Origin: Tenebrio molitor
Lineage: Eukaryota > Arthropoda > Insecta > Coleoptera > Tenebrionidae
Length of the DNA stretch: 64,000 bases
Direction of reading: 5' to 3'
Assembly: GCF_963966145.1 (NCBI RefSeq)
Contig: NC_091053.1
Location: 9,858,001-9,922,000 of the forward strand
Within the stretch, counting starts at the first letter, position 1. Each line of letters opens with the position of its first letter. Shown piece after piece: positions 31,616 through 43,125 of this stretch. Made by a program: the position numbers and the translations under genes. The notes beneath the pieces were generated by a model that was given only the letters and a program-made list of their open reading frames with translations, searched no databases and had not been told where the DNA came from.

Positions 31616-32524
31616 ATGAAACAGGCCCCTGGAATGACAATAATACAGGATGATTCGGAGGCAATGGTTATAATTTTGTATTTAAGCAACCAAGAAAGCT
31701 TTCGTTCAGTGGCAGATCGTTTTGGTCTCAGCAAATCTACCTGTTGGGAGGTTTTGTATAGAACCTCCTTTTTGCTTTTGAAAGTACATAAAAAAATTTA
31801 AATCATATGTTGGCCATCACAACGTCAAGAAGTCATAAGAGAGCATTTTCAAGTTAATGGATTTCCAGGAATTATAGGATGTATTGATGGTAGTCACATT
31901 CCTATTAAAGCTCCGAAACAGAATCCAAATTCATACATCAACCGCAAAAATTTTCATTCCATATTACTGCAGGCAGTTTGTGACAACGGAAGACTCTTCT
32001 TGGATGTGTATGCAGGAGAAGCTGGATCTATCCATGACTACACTTTGTATAAGCGATCTGATCTTTACTCAGGAATGAGAAATGGTAAAATTATATTTTA
32101 TGATAACAATCATTTAATAGGTGATTTAGCCTATAAGCTAGAAACAAATCTGCTAGTTGGTTTTAAGAATAATAGGAATATAACTCTCCGAGAGAAGAAT
32201 TTCAATTATATTTTAAATAAGTCAAGAGTGACCATTGAAAATTGTTTTGCTTTATTGAAAGGCCGATTCCGACGATTAAAAATGTTGGAAACAGTTCGAC
32301 TTGACCTTATACCTTTACTCATAGTCACTGGGTGCATTCTTCACAACATATGTATCTTACGAGGAGATTTATTGGAACACATAATTAACATAGAGGAAGA
32401 ATTACAAGAGGAAATCATGAACAATCCAAGAAATCTTCGCGATATAGGCCCAGAACAAGAAGACAATAATGCTAGAATAAAACGATATGACATTAACTCT
32501 TTGCCCGTACGTTTAAGACAATAA
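31616..32524 (+). pseudogene. PIF/Harbinger transposase with one stop
   Basis: A frame of 302 codons is interrupted only by TAA at 31799-31801. It has a helix-turn-helix region (SVADRFGLSKSTCWEVLY, about 31712) and a Harbinger DDE domain: GCIDGSH (first Asp, about 31878), GEAGSIHDYTLY (second Asp, about 32020) and VTIENCFALLKGRFRRL (Glu, about 32231). The N-terminus is short and starts abruptly, so an upstream exon is missing. The stop could be a simple mutation. A Myb/SANT-like gene converges on it from the other strand (32695-33306), the usual two-gene set of this superfamily. TIRs were not found. Confidence 0.8.
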
Positions 32525-32694
32525 AAATTAAAATATCCACAAATAAAAAGATGTCATGTACTTACCTATGTCATTACAGGGAAAAGGCATAATAAACAAT
32601 TATATCTTTTTTATAAACATTTATTTCAAATTAATGAACATAGGTAGAAATTCTTACAAAAAACAGAAAATTAATTCTGCAGTCCAAATACAAA

Positions 32695-33306
32695 TTAAAA
32701 CTTATCAATCATTTTTTCAAGTAGACCATTGAATCTATCTTTGCTTGCCATTTTTTCGCGATGTCTAACGTCAGCACTTGCAACACGAGCCTTGCGTTTC
32801 TGTGAAAACGAACTTTCAGGTGTTTTGACTTCCGGCTCCTCACATTTCCTAGTTTGATTGCCGTTTAATTGCCCCGTAGTTTCTTTGGTTTGATTGCACT
32901 GTAGCCCACTTCTGCTGGTACATGTTGCTGTAGGAGTAATTTCGGGTTTCGTAAACATAAATGAATGGATGGCGGTGAAAAATTCCCAGTTCCTGCGTCC
33001 TTTCCCAGTGGTTTTATTATTCAGTAGAATACTTTTGTACGTTCTTTTAAGGCTTTTCCATTTTGCATCACATTGTTGATGAGTTACTGGTTTTACAAAT
33101 TCCTCCGCACACATTTTCGCAATGGACATCCACACATTTTTTTTAACGCCTTTTTCAAATCTACTTTGTGACTCTTCAATTTTGTGAATTAAGAATAACG
33201 TATTTTCTCTGTTCCAGAGTTTTACGTCTACAACTCCATCTTCTTCGACCTCATCAGATATATATTCTACGCTCTGTGTCACTTCAGATGTTGCAATTGC
33301 ATTCAT
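32695..33306 (-). CDS. Myb/SANT-like DNA-binding protein of the Harbinger element
   Basis: 203 residues from ATG 33306. An acidic start leads to a trihelix/Myb-like domain, with LWNRENTLFLIHKIEE near residues 30-45, NVWMSIAKMC and QCDAKWKSLKRTYKSIL. A basic C-terminal region (QKRKARV) follows. In PIF/Harbinger elements this second protein helps the transposase enter the nucleus and bind the element ends (family knowledge). The frame is open, so unlike its transposase partner it is undamaged. An upstream in-frame ATG (33360) would add a hydrophobic stretch and is less likely. Confidence 0.75.
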   Translation of the reverse strand: MNAIATSEVTQSVEYISDEVEEDGVVDVKLWNRENTLFLIHKIEESQSRFEKGVKKNVWMSIAKMCAEEFVKPVTHQQCDAKWKSLKRTYKSILLNNKTTGKGRRNWEFFTAIHSFMFTKPEITPTATCTSRSGLQCNQTKETTGQLNGNQTRKCEEPEVKTPESSFSQKRKARVASADVRHREKMASKDRFNGLLEKMIDKF

Positions 33307-33619
33307 CTTGAAAAACAATAACATAACCAACAAACCATGGCAACAAACCAATATAACCACATTTTAGGAGTTACACTCAACGCTCCACCTTCGGAGGTTG
33401 TGCAAATAGAGTGAACACTTTCCACTCCACTCTGGCTTTACCCGAACGACACGGTGTTCCACTTTTTGCTCTAAATGACCAAACCCGAACGGTTTCAGTG
33501 TCAATAGACACCGTGCTAACGAAACAGCAAAGCCGAACGCACCAATAGTCGATCTGAGAAGTGAATTGCAGTCTCAGGAGATTATATAGAAAAAAAAAAA
33601 TTTTTTGATAAAAACTATT

Positions 33620-35490
33620 TGCTTATACCCTAGGCGCAATTATAATCAAACTCCCCTCGTATATGGCAATTCAAACTATCCAGATGAACCAGTGTCGAGT
33701 AGGGTTGTTTTAGAATTAGCGCATACCCTTTTGGGCAAAGGTTACTGTCTGTATCTTGACAACTATTACAACAGCATTCCACTGAGCGATATACTAGCAC
33801 AAAACCGGACAGATTGTATTGGAACCATAAGAATAAATAGAAGGAATATACCAAACTAACTGAAATCACAAAAGTTAAAAAAAGGAGAAGTAATATTGCA
33901 ATGTACAGAAAGAAGCAAATGTTACTAAAATGGAAAGATAAAAAAGATATCACAATGATTTCCTCAATACATGATGAAACGGAAGAACTCGTGAAGGGCA
34001 GAGGAGGGATGGTGGAAAGACCAAGTGTCATAGTTGACTATAATGCCAACATGGGTGGTGTGTATTTGGCGGACAACTACCTACACTTTTATAGGTATAC
34101 TTTATAGGTCTACTAGAAACAGGCTGAAGAAATACACTATATGAAAATATTTTGGCATTTTTTAGATTTGGCGGCCTTGAATTCCTTTCAGATATACAGG
34201 ATGTCCCAGAACTCCCACCCCAGAGAAAACAGACAAACGCCGACCACAATCTCGATTCCAAAAATGCAAACGAAGAACAATTAATGGCTTGCATAAGAGA
34301 ATTGTGAGACATCTAAGATCCACCAATTCCAGAAAGGGAACTCTGAGGTGTTAATGTGAATAAAATCGGTTGCTAAGTTTGTAAATTGTCACAATTAAAT
34401 AATGTCAGAATGACATGTCCGCTGAAGTGTCAACATCAACATGTTAGGTTAAGGCAGATGTCATTCAAGATGTCACACTCGCCGTCGATCACATCAATCT
34501 ATTTTTATTTTTTTAAATAAAACAACAAATAGCGGTTCTGAAAACAACCTTGTTTATTCTAATGCGCGTAAGCTTATCGTACAAAACAGGAAGAAAAGGT
34601 ATAACACAAGCCAAAAGGGATTATGAAACGAAAAATAAATACAATCAGAGGAAGTGCTCAAAGTGGCCACCATTCATTTGCAAGCATAATCGTGCCAGTC
34701 GCAAAAAATCAAAAGATCCTACCTAAAGAGGGAAGTTAGCTGACATGTAAACCAATTTCTATTGAAGACATACCACACGATTCCCTAATAGACCAACCCA
34801 CAAATTTATATAAAATCGTTGCTGAAATGCTCTTGAAAATAGAGCATGTGGATTTACTTCATTTCCACATTCTCCGTAAATTATCAACATTTCCACATAA
34901 TCCGCTACAGAATACATGATGAATGAGCACGGTTGACCACGACGGCGGTACTAAAGCGATTTGAAGTTATTTGAATGAAATTTTGACACTGACGTTTCTC
35001 AAAAGTCGGTTTATTGAAAACGAAATAAAATATGCAACCTAGCAACAATTACGGGAAATAGACCTGGATGGCTTAAAATGCTTTGATTGGTCGAATTAAA
35101 CTGTTCTTTTCTTGAATACCGTTCAAGATAGAAAAAAATTTCCATTGAGATTATTTATTTGTCCTTTTATGAAGATTTCTCCTTTTTTCTCTGGGGCGCG
35201 AGTTCTGGGACACCGTGTATAGGAAATTGGGAGGGAAGAAGCGCAGACTGTCTTTCCTTCTAGAACTTGGAGAAAATATAGTCGCAAAATATGCCGACGG
35301 AAAGCAAGTTAAAGAAAGGCGCTCTCAAACTGCAAAACCTACACGTCCTACTACGAAGGAAAAGCCTACAATACGTTGCGTCTTGTGCTACGAGAAGGGG
35401 ATTCGAAAGAAATCAAGGTATTGGTGTGAAGATTGTCGAACAGGACTTTGCCCGGCACCATGTTTGAAAAATTATCACATTAGAGAATAA
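33620..35490 (+). pseudogene. piggyBac transposase relic 1, split by a mariner
   Basis: Blocks of a piggyBac-type transposase: LYLDNYYNSIPL and GTIRINRR (33748-33845), LLKWKDKKDITMISS (33922-33966) and VIVDYNANMGGVYLADN (34027-34077). After the insertion at 34197-35217 come ELGENIVAKYADGK and the Cys-rich end CVLCYEKG, CEDC. The N-terminal half is missing. A stop, a frameshift and the insertion inactivate it. TTAA flanks and TIRs were not identified. Confidence 0.75.
34197..35217 (-). mobile_element. Internally deleted mariner
   Basis: Inverted ends CAGGATGTCCCAGAACTC and complement, extended by CCCCAGAGAAAA, are flanked by TA (34195-34196, 35218-35219). On the minus strand it keeps the transposase start SVADYVEMLIIYGECGN (from 34917), fused directly to a central block, FQQRFYINLWVG. 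Separately it keeps the C-terminus LCLQMNGGHFEHFL (about 34690-34650). Large parts of the catalytic domain are gone. Its ends match those of the mariner at 35516-37263 over 18 bases, so that type of enzyme may have moved it. Confidence 0.8.
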
Positions 35491-35515
35491 GAATAATATG
35501 TTTTCTTATATCATA

Positions 35516-37263
35516 CAGGGTGTCCCAGAACTCGCGTATCAGCCGTTAACCACAAGTTCTCCTCTTTCATCTGATGAAAATTTTACAAGACATATTTTTT
35601 TTAAGTCCATAGTTTATAAATTACAACAATTTTATGTTAGCCAATCATAGAAGAATGATTAATTAATTATTTAGGTAAACTTTACTGTGAACTGATCTTC
35701 ACATAGTAACATAATTAATATTAAAACAACAAATAAGTTCAATATTTATTTGGTCCATTGTACAATCGCAGTTGTCACGCTAATGTCACGGTGACATTAA
35801 GTTACAGCATTTAAATTTTTTTGACAATACAAAAATGTTCAGCTCTGAAGAATACACCGAAATGCTAATAATATACGGTGAAAGTGGAAGAAACGCTAAT
35901 GCAGCAGAAAGGCTGTATCGAGAACGTTTTCCAAATCGCCTACATCCTAGTTCAAACGTTATTTTAAGACTAATTAACAGGGTACGAAACAGCGGTTCTG
36001 TAGTACCAAACAGAAAAGGTGTTGGTGGTATCGATCGCACGGTTCGTACTCCTAATACTGAAGATGAAGTGCTTGAAACATTTAATGAAGATGGGACGAG
36101 AAGCATTAGAAATGTGGCCAACACAATGGGTCTTACAAAAAGCACTGTACAAAGAATTTTACGGGATAATCGTATGCACGCTTATGATTATACTAAAGTG
36201 CAACATCTATTACCAGAAGATTATGCACCTCGAGTAGAATTTTGTACCTGGTTACTAGAACAACATGCAGAAAACCCATTTTTCCTTAAGAACATTTTAT
36301 TTACTGATGAGTCTTATTTTTCTCGACAAGGCACTTTCAACAGTCATAATTTTCATGTATGGGCTACAGAAAATCCGCACGAAGTTTTTATTCGCAGTTT
36401 TCAAAATCGTTTCAGTATAAATCTCTGGGCTGGCATCCTCGGTGATTCTCTAGTAACCATTCCACTTTTCACTCGGCGTTTTCTTGTTACAAGTCAAACT
36501 ATTTTGTAGATTGGACCATTTGAATTTCCGGCAAGATTAAATGGTGAACATTATCTACAATTTTTACATGAAAATTTAGCAGATCTACTGGATCATGTAC
36601 CTTTAGCAAATTATGTAAACCATTGGTTCCAACAGGATGGGGCACCGCCTCATTTTGCAGCAAATGTAAGGGACTTTTTAAACCAAGAATATCCTAACCG
36701 CTGGATAGGTCGGGGGGGGGGGGGGGTCCAGAAATTGGCCCGCAAGGTCACCGGACCTTACTCCTTTAGATTTTTTTCTGTGGGGCCACGTCAAAAACTT
36801 GGTTTACCGTGTGCCCGTGAATAATCTGGACACTTTGCGCAACAGAATAAGGGACGCTATGGCAATGGTGACTCCAGAAATGTTACAAAATGTTCGGAAC
36901 AATTTACTGAAGAGAGCAAGGCTGTGTATTCAAGCTGGGGGTGGTCTGTTCGAACACTTACTTTAATATTTTTTTTGTGAAGTTTTTTCTCGTTTTCTAT
37001 TGTTAAATGTCAAACTGACAACAAATTAAAGTTAGCCAAACATTTAATCACAACTTTTTTAATTGCTACAGCTAACATCATTTCCTAGGAAACGCAATAA
37101 TGTAGTAATTTCACCTTTAAGGAAGCTTGTTTAATTGGTTAACTTAAAATGGTTTTAATTTAAAAACCACTAGTGTTTGAATGTTTATGGTTGCAAAATC
37201 TCTTTTAGAACAAATATTAAAGTATACAGTTAACGGCTAATACGCGAGTTCTGGGACACCCTG
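35516..37263 (+). mobile_element. mariner element with 37-bp TIRs
   Basis: Ends start CAGGGTGTCCCAGAACTCGC and are inverted copies with one mismatch in the first 37 bases. TA flanks both ends (35514-35515, 37264-37265). It contains one transposase gene with two defects. Confidence 0.88.
35835..36966 (+). pseudogene. mariner-type transposase (DD41D-like)
   Basis: ATG 35835. An N-terminal helix-turn-helix pair (ANTMGLTKSTVQRIL, about 36117) is followed by the catalytic domain: LFTDESYFS (first Asp, about 36298) and QQDGAPPHF (second Asp, about 36634). PDLTPLDFFLWG (third Asp) can be restored only by a frame change. The gene ends LFEHLL at 36966. Defects are a TAG at 36507-36509, within about 60 extra bases absent from relatives, and a run of 15 G (36712-36726) that shifts the frame. 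Spacing between the last two aspartates appears to be 41 residues, as in rosa-like mariners, but the G run makes this uncertain. Confidence 0.8.
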
Positions 37264-37265
37264 TA

Positions 37266-38684
37266 TTTGAAATAAATTTTTCGGCCTCCCAATCTGGGAA
37301 ATATAGCGTTACCTTACACTTTAGGTCAAGGGAGGTGCGATTTCCCGTACAATGTCAAAAATTTCTAGTGGAATGTGGGAAAAATCTAGTGGAGTACGGG
37401 AAAAATGTGCGGACACCGTTGATTAATTCTTTTCACAGTTAATTTAAAATTAAAGTGTCCATACGTTACTTTAATTTGGTGTAAAAAAACACATTTCCCT
37501 GTATAATTTTTCCGATAAATGTGTTTGTTTAATTTATATCGACCAATAAATAATAATCATAATAGTAACAGGGAAAATACAACCTATTGGGTTGGCAACT
37601 GTATATGTCAAAAAGTTTGACAATTGTCAGGTATTTCATAAATATCTGCAAAATTGCACAATAAAACTAAACCACAGAAGTTGATATATGGTTTTGTGTA
37701 CCTACTTTATCCAGTACTAGCTGTTAGTGCTAAAGTGCAACTGGAAAATAAAAATAAACAAAACCTTCTAACCCCAAAATCTTGTATTCACCTGAAGAAA
37801 GATGATTCGTTTTCACCAGGAAGTAGTGGTTAAGTACAAGACATTTTAATACTTTGCAACATTATTAACATAATTTATTTTGTAAAATTACAGTTGTAAA
37901 CATTATTGTTACAATTCTCCACTTTAGAGAACAATGCAGAAACAATTTGGTAACTGTCAGCTTTATTACTTCTGGGTTGAATGTCAATATGTTGTGGTGC
38001 TTCTCTTACGGTACTGATGATGGAATTCTCGATGTTGGATGGTTACATTGGAAGCAACTGCTAAAAATTCAAGTAGATTAAAGCACTGTATCGAAGTTTG
38101 TGACACAACTCACCATTGTTTGAGCTGTAGCTGCAACACAGTACATTTTCTTTTCGATTTTTGTCATTCTTGTCATCGTGACAGCGATAATGAAAATTAA
38201 AATTGGGAAAAGAAGAGTGCACCAGAGAGAAGTGCTACTACAAATCAGTTATGCTAGTGCGTCATGATCTGTAAGTTACGAAAAAAGCAAAGGAAACGCC
38301 AAACAGCTTGAAAACCTTCAGTTTGCGAAACTGACGCATCAGTTATAATGACAATAAATGGTCGCTTGCATTGACTTTTTTGAAATGTCAGAAATTTGCC
38401 GGCCTAAATTTATTGTCCGCCATAGTACTGCCTCTGGTGTCACATTTAACTCACTCTATATTATATACTAGACATTTTTTTCACTCAATTAATACACCAA
38501 AATCAAATTTTGAAGCACGACCGTGAAAATTTAGCCGGCAAATAATTTGTTAGGAAAAAAACAAATGAGCGGTCACGGTCGTCAAGGAATTGATTCCACA
38601 GCATTCGATTCTTTATTGACGATGTCAAATTCTACAATAAAATTAGTCTTGATTTTTAAAAGATTTAATATTTTGGTCAGCCGA
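37266..38684. other. Non-coding stretch
   Basis: No gene is supportable. The sequence is A+T-rich with many short TGTCAAA/TTGACA motifs. A weak inverted pair around 38518-38575 (GACCGTGA/TCACGGTC) is the only structure noted. Confidence 0.5.
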
Positions 38685-38818
38685 AAAGTCTAATACAAAT
38701 GTCGTACGGGACGTATTTTCCGGCCCTCCAACTAATCAGGCACTCGGCTGCGCCATCGTGCCCGAAACCAGTTGTCGTGCCGGAAAATTCACATCCCGTA
38801 CTCTAATGTAAATAACTA
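38685..38818 (-). repeat. TAGTTATTTA hairpin element, copy C (reverse)
   Basis: On the minus strand it starts TAGTTATTTACATTAGAGTA. The stem GTACGGGATG/CGTCCCGTAC is followed by TTTTCCGGC/GCCGGAAAA. The core reads GGCACTCGGCTGCGCCATCG on the plus strand. It has the same layout as copies A and B but unrelated stem sequence. Confidence 0.7.
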
Positions 38819-38919
38819 TTGTATTCATGTACCAAATTTACGTTAGAAGGTGTCAGTTGTGTAAAATATCCTGCAGAATTAATAAATTGTCGAAAAGACT
38901 TGTAAAATATCCTAAACTA

Positions 38920-39800
38920 ACTCCTAAAAGAAATAAGAATTATAACGTATATGTTTCTGAGAGATAATGGTTATGACATGTATGTTTCTTAAAGGTAATT
39001 GTTATGAATATGACGTATATGTTCGCTAGCGGGAAAATAGACGAGACGTTAAAACCCGAAATATATTCCAACGAGTGCGCATGTGCGAATTGAACTGTCA
39101 ATCAAAACCCAAAAAGTGTTGACTTGTGTGATCATTTGCGAAAAGAACACAATCAGAAAATTGTTGAAGAAAAATTGGAATTTGGAACGGGCTCTCGGAC
39201 CCCGACTTCCGGTGCCGGCCGCGACATATTTGCGAGAGTAGGGGCAAAAGGTATAAAAGCTGGAACCGACGCCATCTTGGGGGTTCTCGACAGGTTCTCG
39301 GTTGACGGTTCCGTGTGTGTGTGTTGGTGCTCAAAGGGGGGAGATTAGGGGGTGTTATCCCAGTGCAACAGGTGTTGGCGAACGCGTGGAGGAAGACCGA
39401 AGCGGCTGGAAAATCGTCCAGGAGGAGCTCCAACCGTACGCTGCGGCGGATCTAGGCTTCTTCCACGAGGGTCAACGACCCTACGCGTCAACGGATCACA
39501 TTTCGCCACCCTGTTGGCCGAGGATCCCGAAGACCAGGAACAAATTCTATCTGGCAAGGTCCTTCAGCGTCCTCTTATCCAGTCCGCCGTTTTGGCATTT
39601 TTCTATTACGTAGGTTACGTTATCAGACCTGAAGTGACCTCGCCAAAAAAGACGCGTCAGCTGGTACTCGGCAAGTTTTTGTTTGTGGCATCTAGGTTAT
39701 CCTTATCTTTATTGTAAATTGCCAAGCTGTATGACCAGTAGTAGAGTATTAAACTTTGTAAATTATATGCGAGTTTCTGTCTAACACCTGGTGTACCACC
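38920..39800 (+). promoter_or_regulatory. LTR-like GC-rich block with TATA box
   Basis: Three imperfect copies of a unit with CGTATATGTTT or CATGTATGTTT (38945-39030) precede a GC-rich segment. GGTATAAAAGC at 39248 is a good TATA box. AGTATTAAACTTTG near 39748 could be a polyadenylation signal, followed by a TCTGTCTAACACC segment. Enhancer-like repeats, TATA box and polyadenylation signal in order look like a solitary LTR or the 5' end of a retroelement. I could not find matching termini or a second copy, and the overlapping open frames (39098-39717) match nothing. Confidence 0.35.
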
Positions 39801-40400
39801 GTGCTTGATATTCATCACTTGTTTTCTTTAACCGTCTTGCTCTCGAGACGTTTGTGGGTGCGTGTGTGTGCCGGACTTTGGAGACAATCAGTCACAAAAA
39901 GCGTTATTTTAAATTTTCCCCAACGTAAGTCGGGAAATTTAATTTTACTACAGGAAGAGAGAATTTAATAACGTAACAGTACCCAAAATTTGTTATCGAG
40001 GTATAGGTACTTACCTACACAACATCAGTCATTACACTTTGCAAAACAAGTGTTTTTAACAACACCAACAACAGTTCTCATGCCCATTGCAATATTTTTT
40101 TAATAGGTTTTCAATCATGGAAATATGACTTGGAGCAGAGGGAACTTTGTAACTGTGTTGTCCTTGCTGGAAAGAACAAGTTGAATACCTCTTTTGAAAT
40201 GCAGTATTTTGTGTGCAATAGAAGTGGTACATTAGTTATAAATTATATGAAAGTAAACTCAAATTAAACTAATATAATTATGCCTGGCTTATAGATTTTT
40301 CATTATTATTATTAAGTTACAAACTTTTCTTTTTCATATCAAGTATCGTTTATTTTAGGAACTACTAAAAATGCAAAAGAAATTGTGAACAGAAAAAGGA
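39801..40400. other. Non-coding stretch
   Basis: No gene or repeat pair recognised. Confidence 0.5.
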
Positions 40401-41284
40401 ACGTTAAAACACAAGGATTCTCAAAGTTGGGATTTAATTGCATTAGCAGAATTACAGTGAAAAGGAAGAACAGCAAATTTGACGTTCACAAAATTGTTAC
40501 ACATTATGGTCATTCTATCTACAGATGTTGAACATTTAAGGATAAGCAATGCAGATAAAATAATGATTGCATCAAAATTAGTAGAAGGTGTATCAACGAG
40601 AAGGTGTATCAACGGGAAGGTAATAAACAAAACTCATAGCCCATCCTGTGTAATTCAAAAGCCTTAATTTTCAGAATCCTAGATGATACAAGAAACAATA
40701 TCTGCACTGAAAGAAAACGAGTTGACTTACTTACTAATCAGGATATAGACAATATTATAAGAAGCTTTAACATCCACAATAAGGAAGGGGTAAATCATAA
40801 AAATGATGCTATTAGTGTAGCAATCTGGGTGGAGGACTGTGAATCTCTAGAAAATAATCCTGTGTTACTATACAAACCTCAAGGGGAGCCTTTGGAACAT
40901 TTTGAAAATTCAGATTTTTGTTTGATAATTATGAATGATTTACAAGAATCACTTTTAAAACAATTTGGTAAGAACATTTTTGCAATAGGCAGCACTCATG
41001 ACGAGTACAACGAGGATGTTGTTATTAACAACAAAGTATTAAATTTTGTCGAGATAACGGGCGAAACAGCTGATATAATTTCTACAGAAATTATGAAAAC
41101 AATTTTGGAGGTTTACTAAGAAGAGGTAAAGAAAATGTGTTAACTAAACTTAAATGAATTAAATCGAAATATTATTGGCCTTGGTTGTAATGTTCATATT
41201 GTACATCATTGTGCTAAGGCAGCTTTTGATTCAATGCCAATTGATATTGAAATATTTATTACCACAATTTTTGGGTATTTCCAT
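40400..41284 (+). pseudogene. MULE-like fragment joined to a hAT fragment
   Basis: Bases about 40660-41000 encode NPVLLYKPQGE, DFCLIIMNDLQESLLKQFG and then STHDE, resembling the start of the Mutator-like (MULE) transposase domain, where D-x-THG is usual. At about 41020 the sequence changes to VEITGETADIISTEIM, RRGKENVLTKLK, then NIIGLGCNVHIVHHCAKAAF and IFGYFHI. These resemble the middle of hAT transposases (the C..H region). The hAT part is cut at 41286 by a MITE arm. Both parts contain stops and shifts. Confidence 0.45.
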
Positions 41285-41287
41285 ATA

Positions 41288-41600
41288 CCGGGTGATTCAG
41301 ATTGGTATTCGCGCCCATAGATCTTTTTTGTTTTAGGAAAAAAGTATAGCAAACCATATATATTTGTAAATCGCTTGTGAAACTACAATAAATGATGTAA
41401 AATCTTCTCTACGATGACATATGTCAAAGTTAAAACAGTCAACTTTTTTTAAAATAGTACACTATACATTTGTTAGCCTACTCTTGTAAAGCTTTTTTTT
41501 CTACATTTGAATGTGTAAAAAAAGTTGACACTTACATCAGAAAAAAATCGAGAAATAGTATAATATAGTATAATATACTATTTCTCGATTTTTTTCTGAT
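41288..41600. mobile_element. Left arm of a CCGGGTGATTCAG element (partial)
   Basis: About 300 bp matching the left arm of the element at 41782-42992, after TA (41286-41287). It ends in a small perfect hairpin (CGAGAAATAGTATA.../...TATACTATTTCTCG, 41550-41586), after which the match stops. It interrupts the hAT fragment before it. Confidence 0.65.
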
Positions 41601-41781
41601 TCTACAATATTATTGTAGACCTAGGCGGTAAAGTGACATTTTTCCAGGCTGAAAAAAGAAATGTACAGGCGAGCTTTAGCGAGCCTGGACACTTCTTGAA
41701 GCCTGGAAAAATCACTTTACCGGCAAGGCTTACACGTTACTTTTCTTCCTACACAAACACAACATGACTGCAATAATTATA

Positions 41782-42992
41782 CCGGGTGATTCAGTTTGGT
41801 ATTCGCGGCCCTACATCTTTTTTGTTTTAAGAAGAAAGTACAGCAAACCATATATATTTCTGAATCGCTTGTAAAACTACAATAGATGACGTTGTCAAAT
41901 CTTCTCTACGATGACATATGTCAAAGTTAAGACAGTCAACTTTTTTTTTTAAATAGTACACTATACATTTCTTAGCCTATTCTTGTAAAGCTTTTTTTTC
42001 TACATTTGAATCTGTAAAAAAAGTTGACACATCAGAAAAAAATCGAGAAAAATAATAAAATATGATTTAATTTATTCGAAAGCGTTATTTTCTAAAAAGA
42101 GCTAGTAAGCCTAACATTTGTAAATTGGCATTATGTTGGTTCCCTGCATGTCACTATTTACAAGACAACCACGTAGCCAAAAAATAAAATGATTTGACCT
42201 TGTTTGTTTTCAAGCCTCGGGTGCGCCTCGGCCAGAAAACTGAGACTCGGACGAAATACCAAATCCATACTGAATTTACTATGCTAAATTCGCGTTATGT
42301 TGGTTCCCTGCATCTCACTATTTTAAGAATTACATAGGCAAAAAATAAAATTATTTGACAGTGAAATACCCGATCCATCCTGAATTTACTTTATTCGAAT
42401 ATTAGAATTTACACTTATTCGAATTTTACATAGTCACCTATTCAAATATTCGAATAATTCGAATTCGATTCCCAAGATTCATCATGTCATTCATGCACTA
42501 TCAAAATTCAACTAAATATTTTCATCGTGTATGCATTCAAAGCGGCATAGTCAGGAAGAAGTTAGGTTTCGAAGCCAGATGTTATATCATAGTTATTTAT
42601 TTAAATGTAGGTACGTTAATAATTGACGCTATTAATGTCAAAATTCAATTGTCTCCATGGCTTACTAGCTCTTTTTTGAAAATAACACTTTCGAATAAAT
42701 TAAATCATATTTTATTTTTTTTCTCAATTGTTTCCTGTTGCAAGTGTCAACATTTTTTACACATTCAAATGTAAAAAAAAAGCTTTACAAGAATAGACTA
42801 AGAAATGTATAATGTACTATTTAAAAAAAAAAAATTGACTGTCTTAACTTTGACATATGTCATCCTAGAGAAGATTTGACAACGTCATCTATTGCAGTTT
42901 CATTAGCGATTTACAAATATATATGGTTTGCTATCCTTTTTTCTTCAAATAAAAAAGATATAGGGGCGCGAATACCAATCTGAATCACCCGG
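41782..42992. mobile_element. Large foldback MITE with CCGGGTGATTCAG ends
   Basis: Inverted arms of about 330 bp (41782-42110 and 42660-42992) start CCGGGTGATTCAG. TA flanks both ends (41780-41781, 42993-42994). The centre (42115-42400) contains two imperfect direct copies of about 150 bp with ATGTTGGTTCCCTGCAT. No transposase is encoded. It lies in the Crypton-like repeat, just inside the intron after the first exon. Confidence 0.82.
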
Positions 42993-43013
42993 TATACTGA
43001 AGCTGGTATTTAC

Positions 43014-43125
43014 CTCTTGATTTTTCCGGTAGCAAATTAAGCGAAACGTCGTGCGCTTTGTCTTGAATTTCAGGCGGCGGACAATACTCTATCTCTTCTT
43101 CACTTGGATCTTCCACATGTTCCAT
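43014..43125 (-). CDS. First exon of a Crypton-like tyrosine recombinase gene
   Basis: Minus-strand ATG 43125 opens MEHVEDPSEEEIEYCPPPEI, continuing to SLNLLPEKSRG, then a donor GTAAAT at 43013. An acidic start followed by LLP-K-S--Y resembles the N-terminus of insect Crypton-type tyrosine recombinases, whose later domain carries the catalytic Tyr. No further exon is present here: downstream (lower coordinates) comes a MITE and then the repeat's 3' end (41600-41780). The copy is therefore internally deleted. Bases 43184-43255, upstream of the exon, match 5318-5385. Confidence 0.4.

Noticed and set aside
39098..39717. Overlapping frames of 70-121 codons on both strands
   Set aside because: GC-rich DNA gives open frames by chance; none shows a domain and they lie in the LTR-like block.
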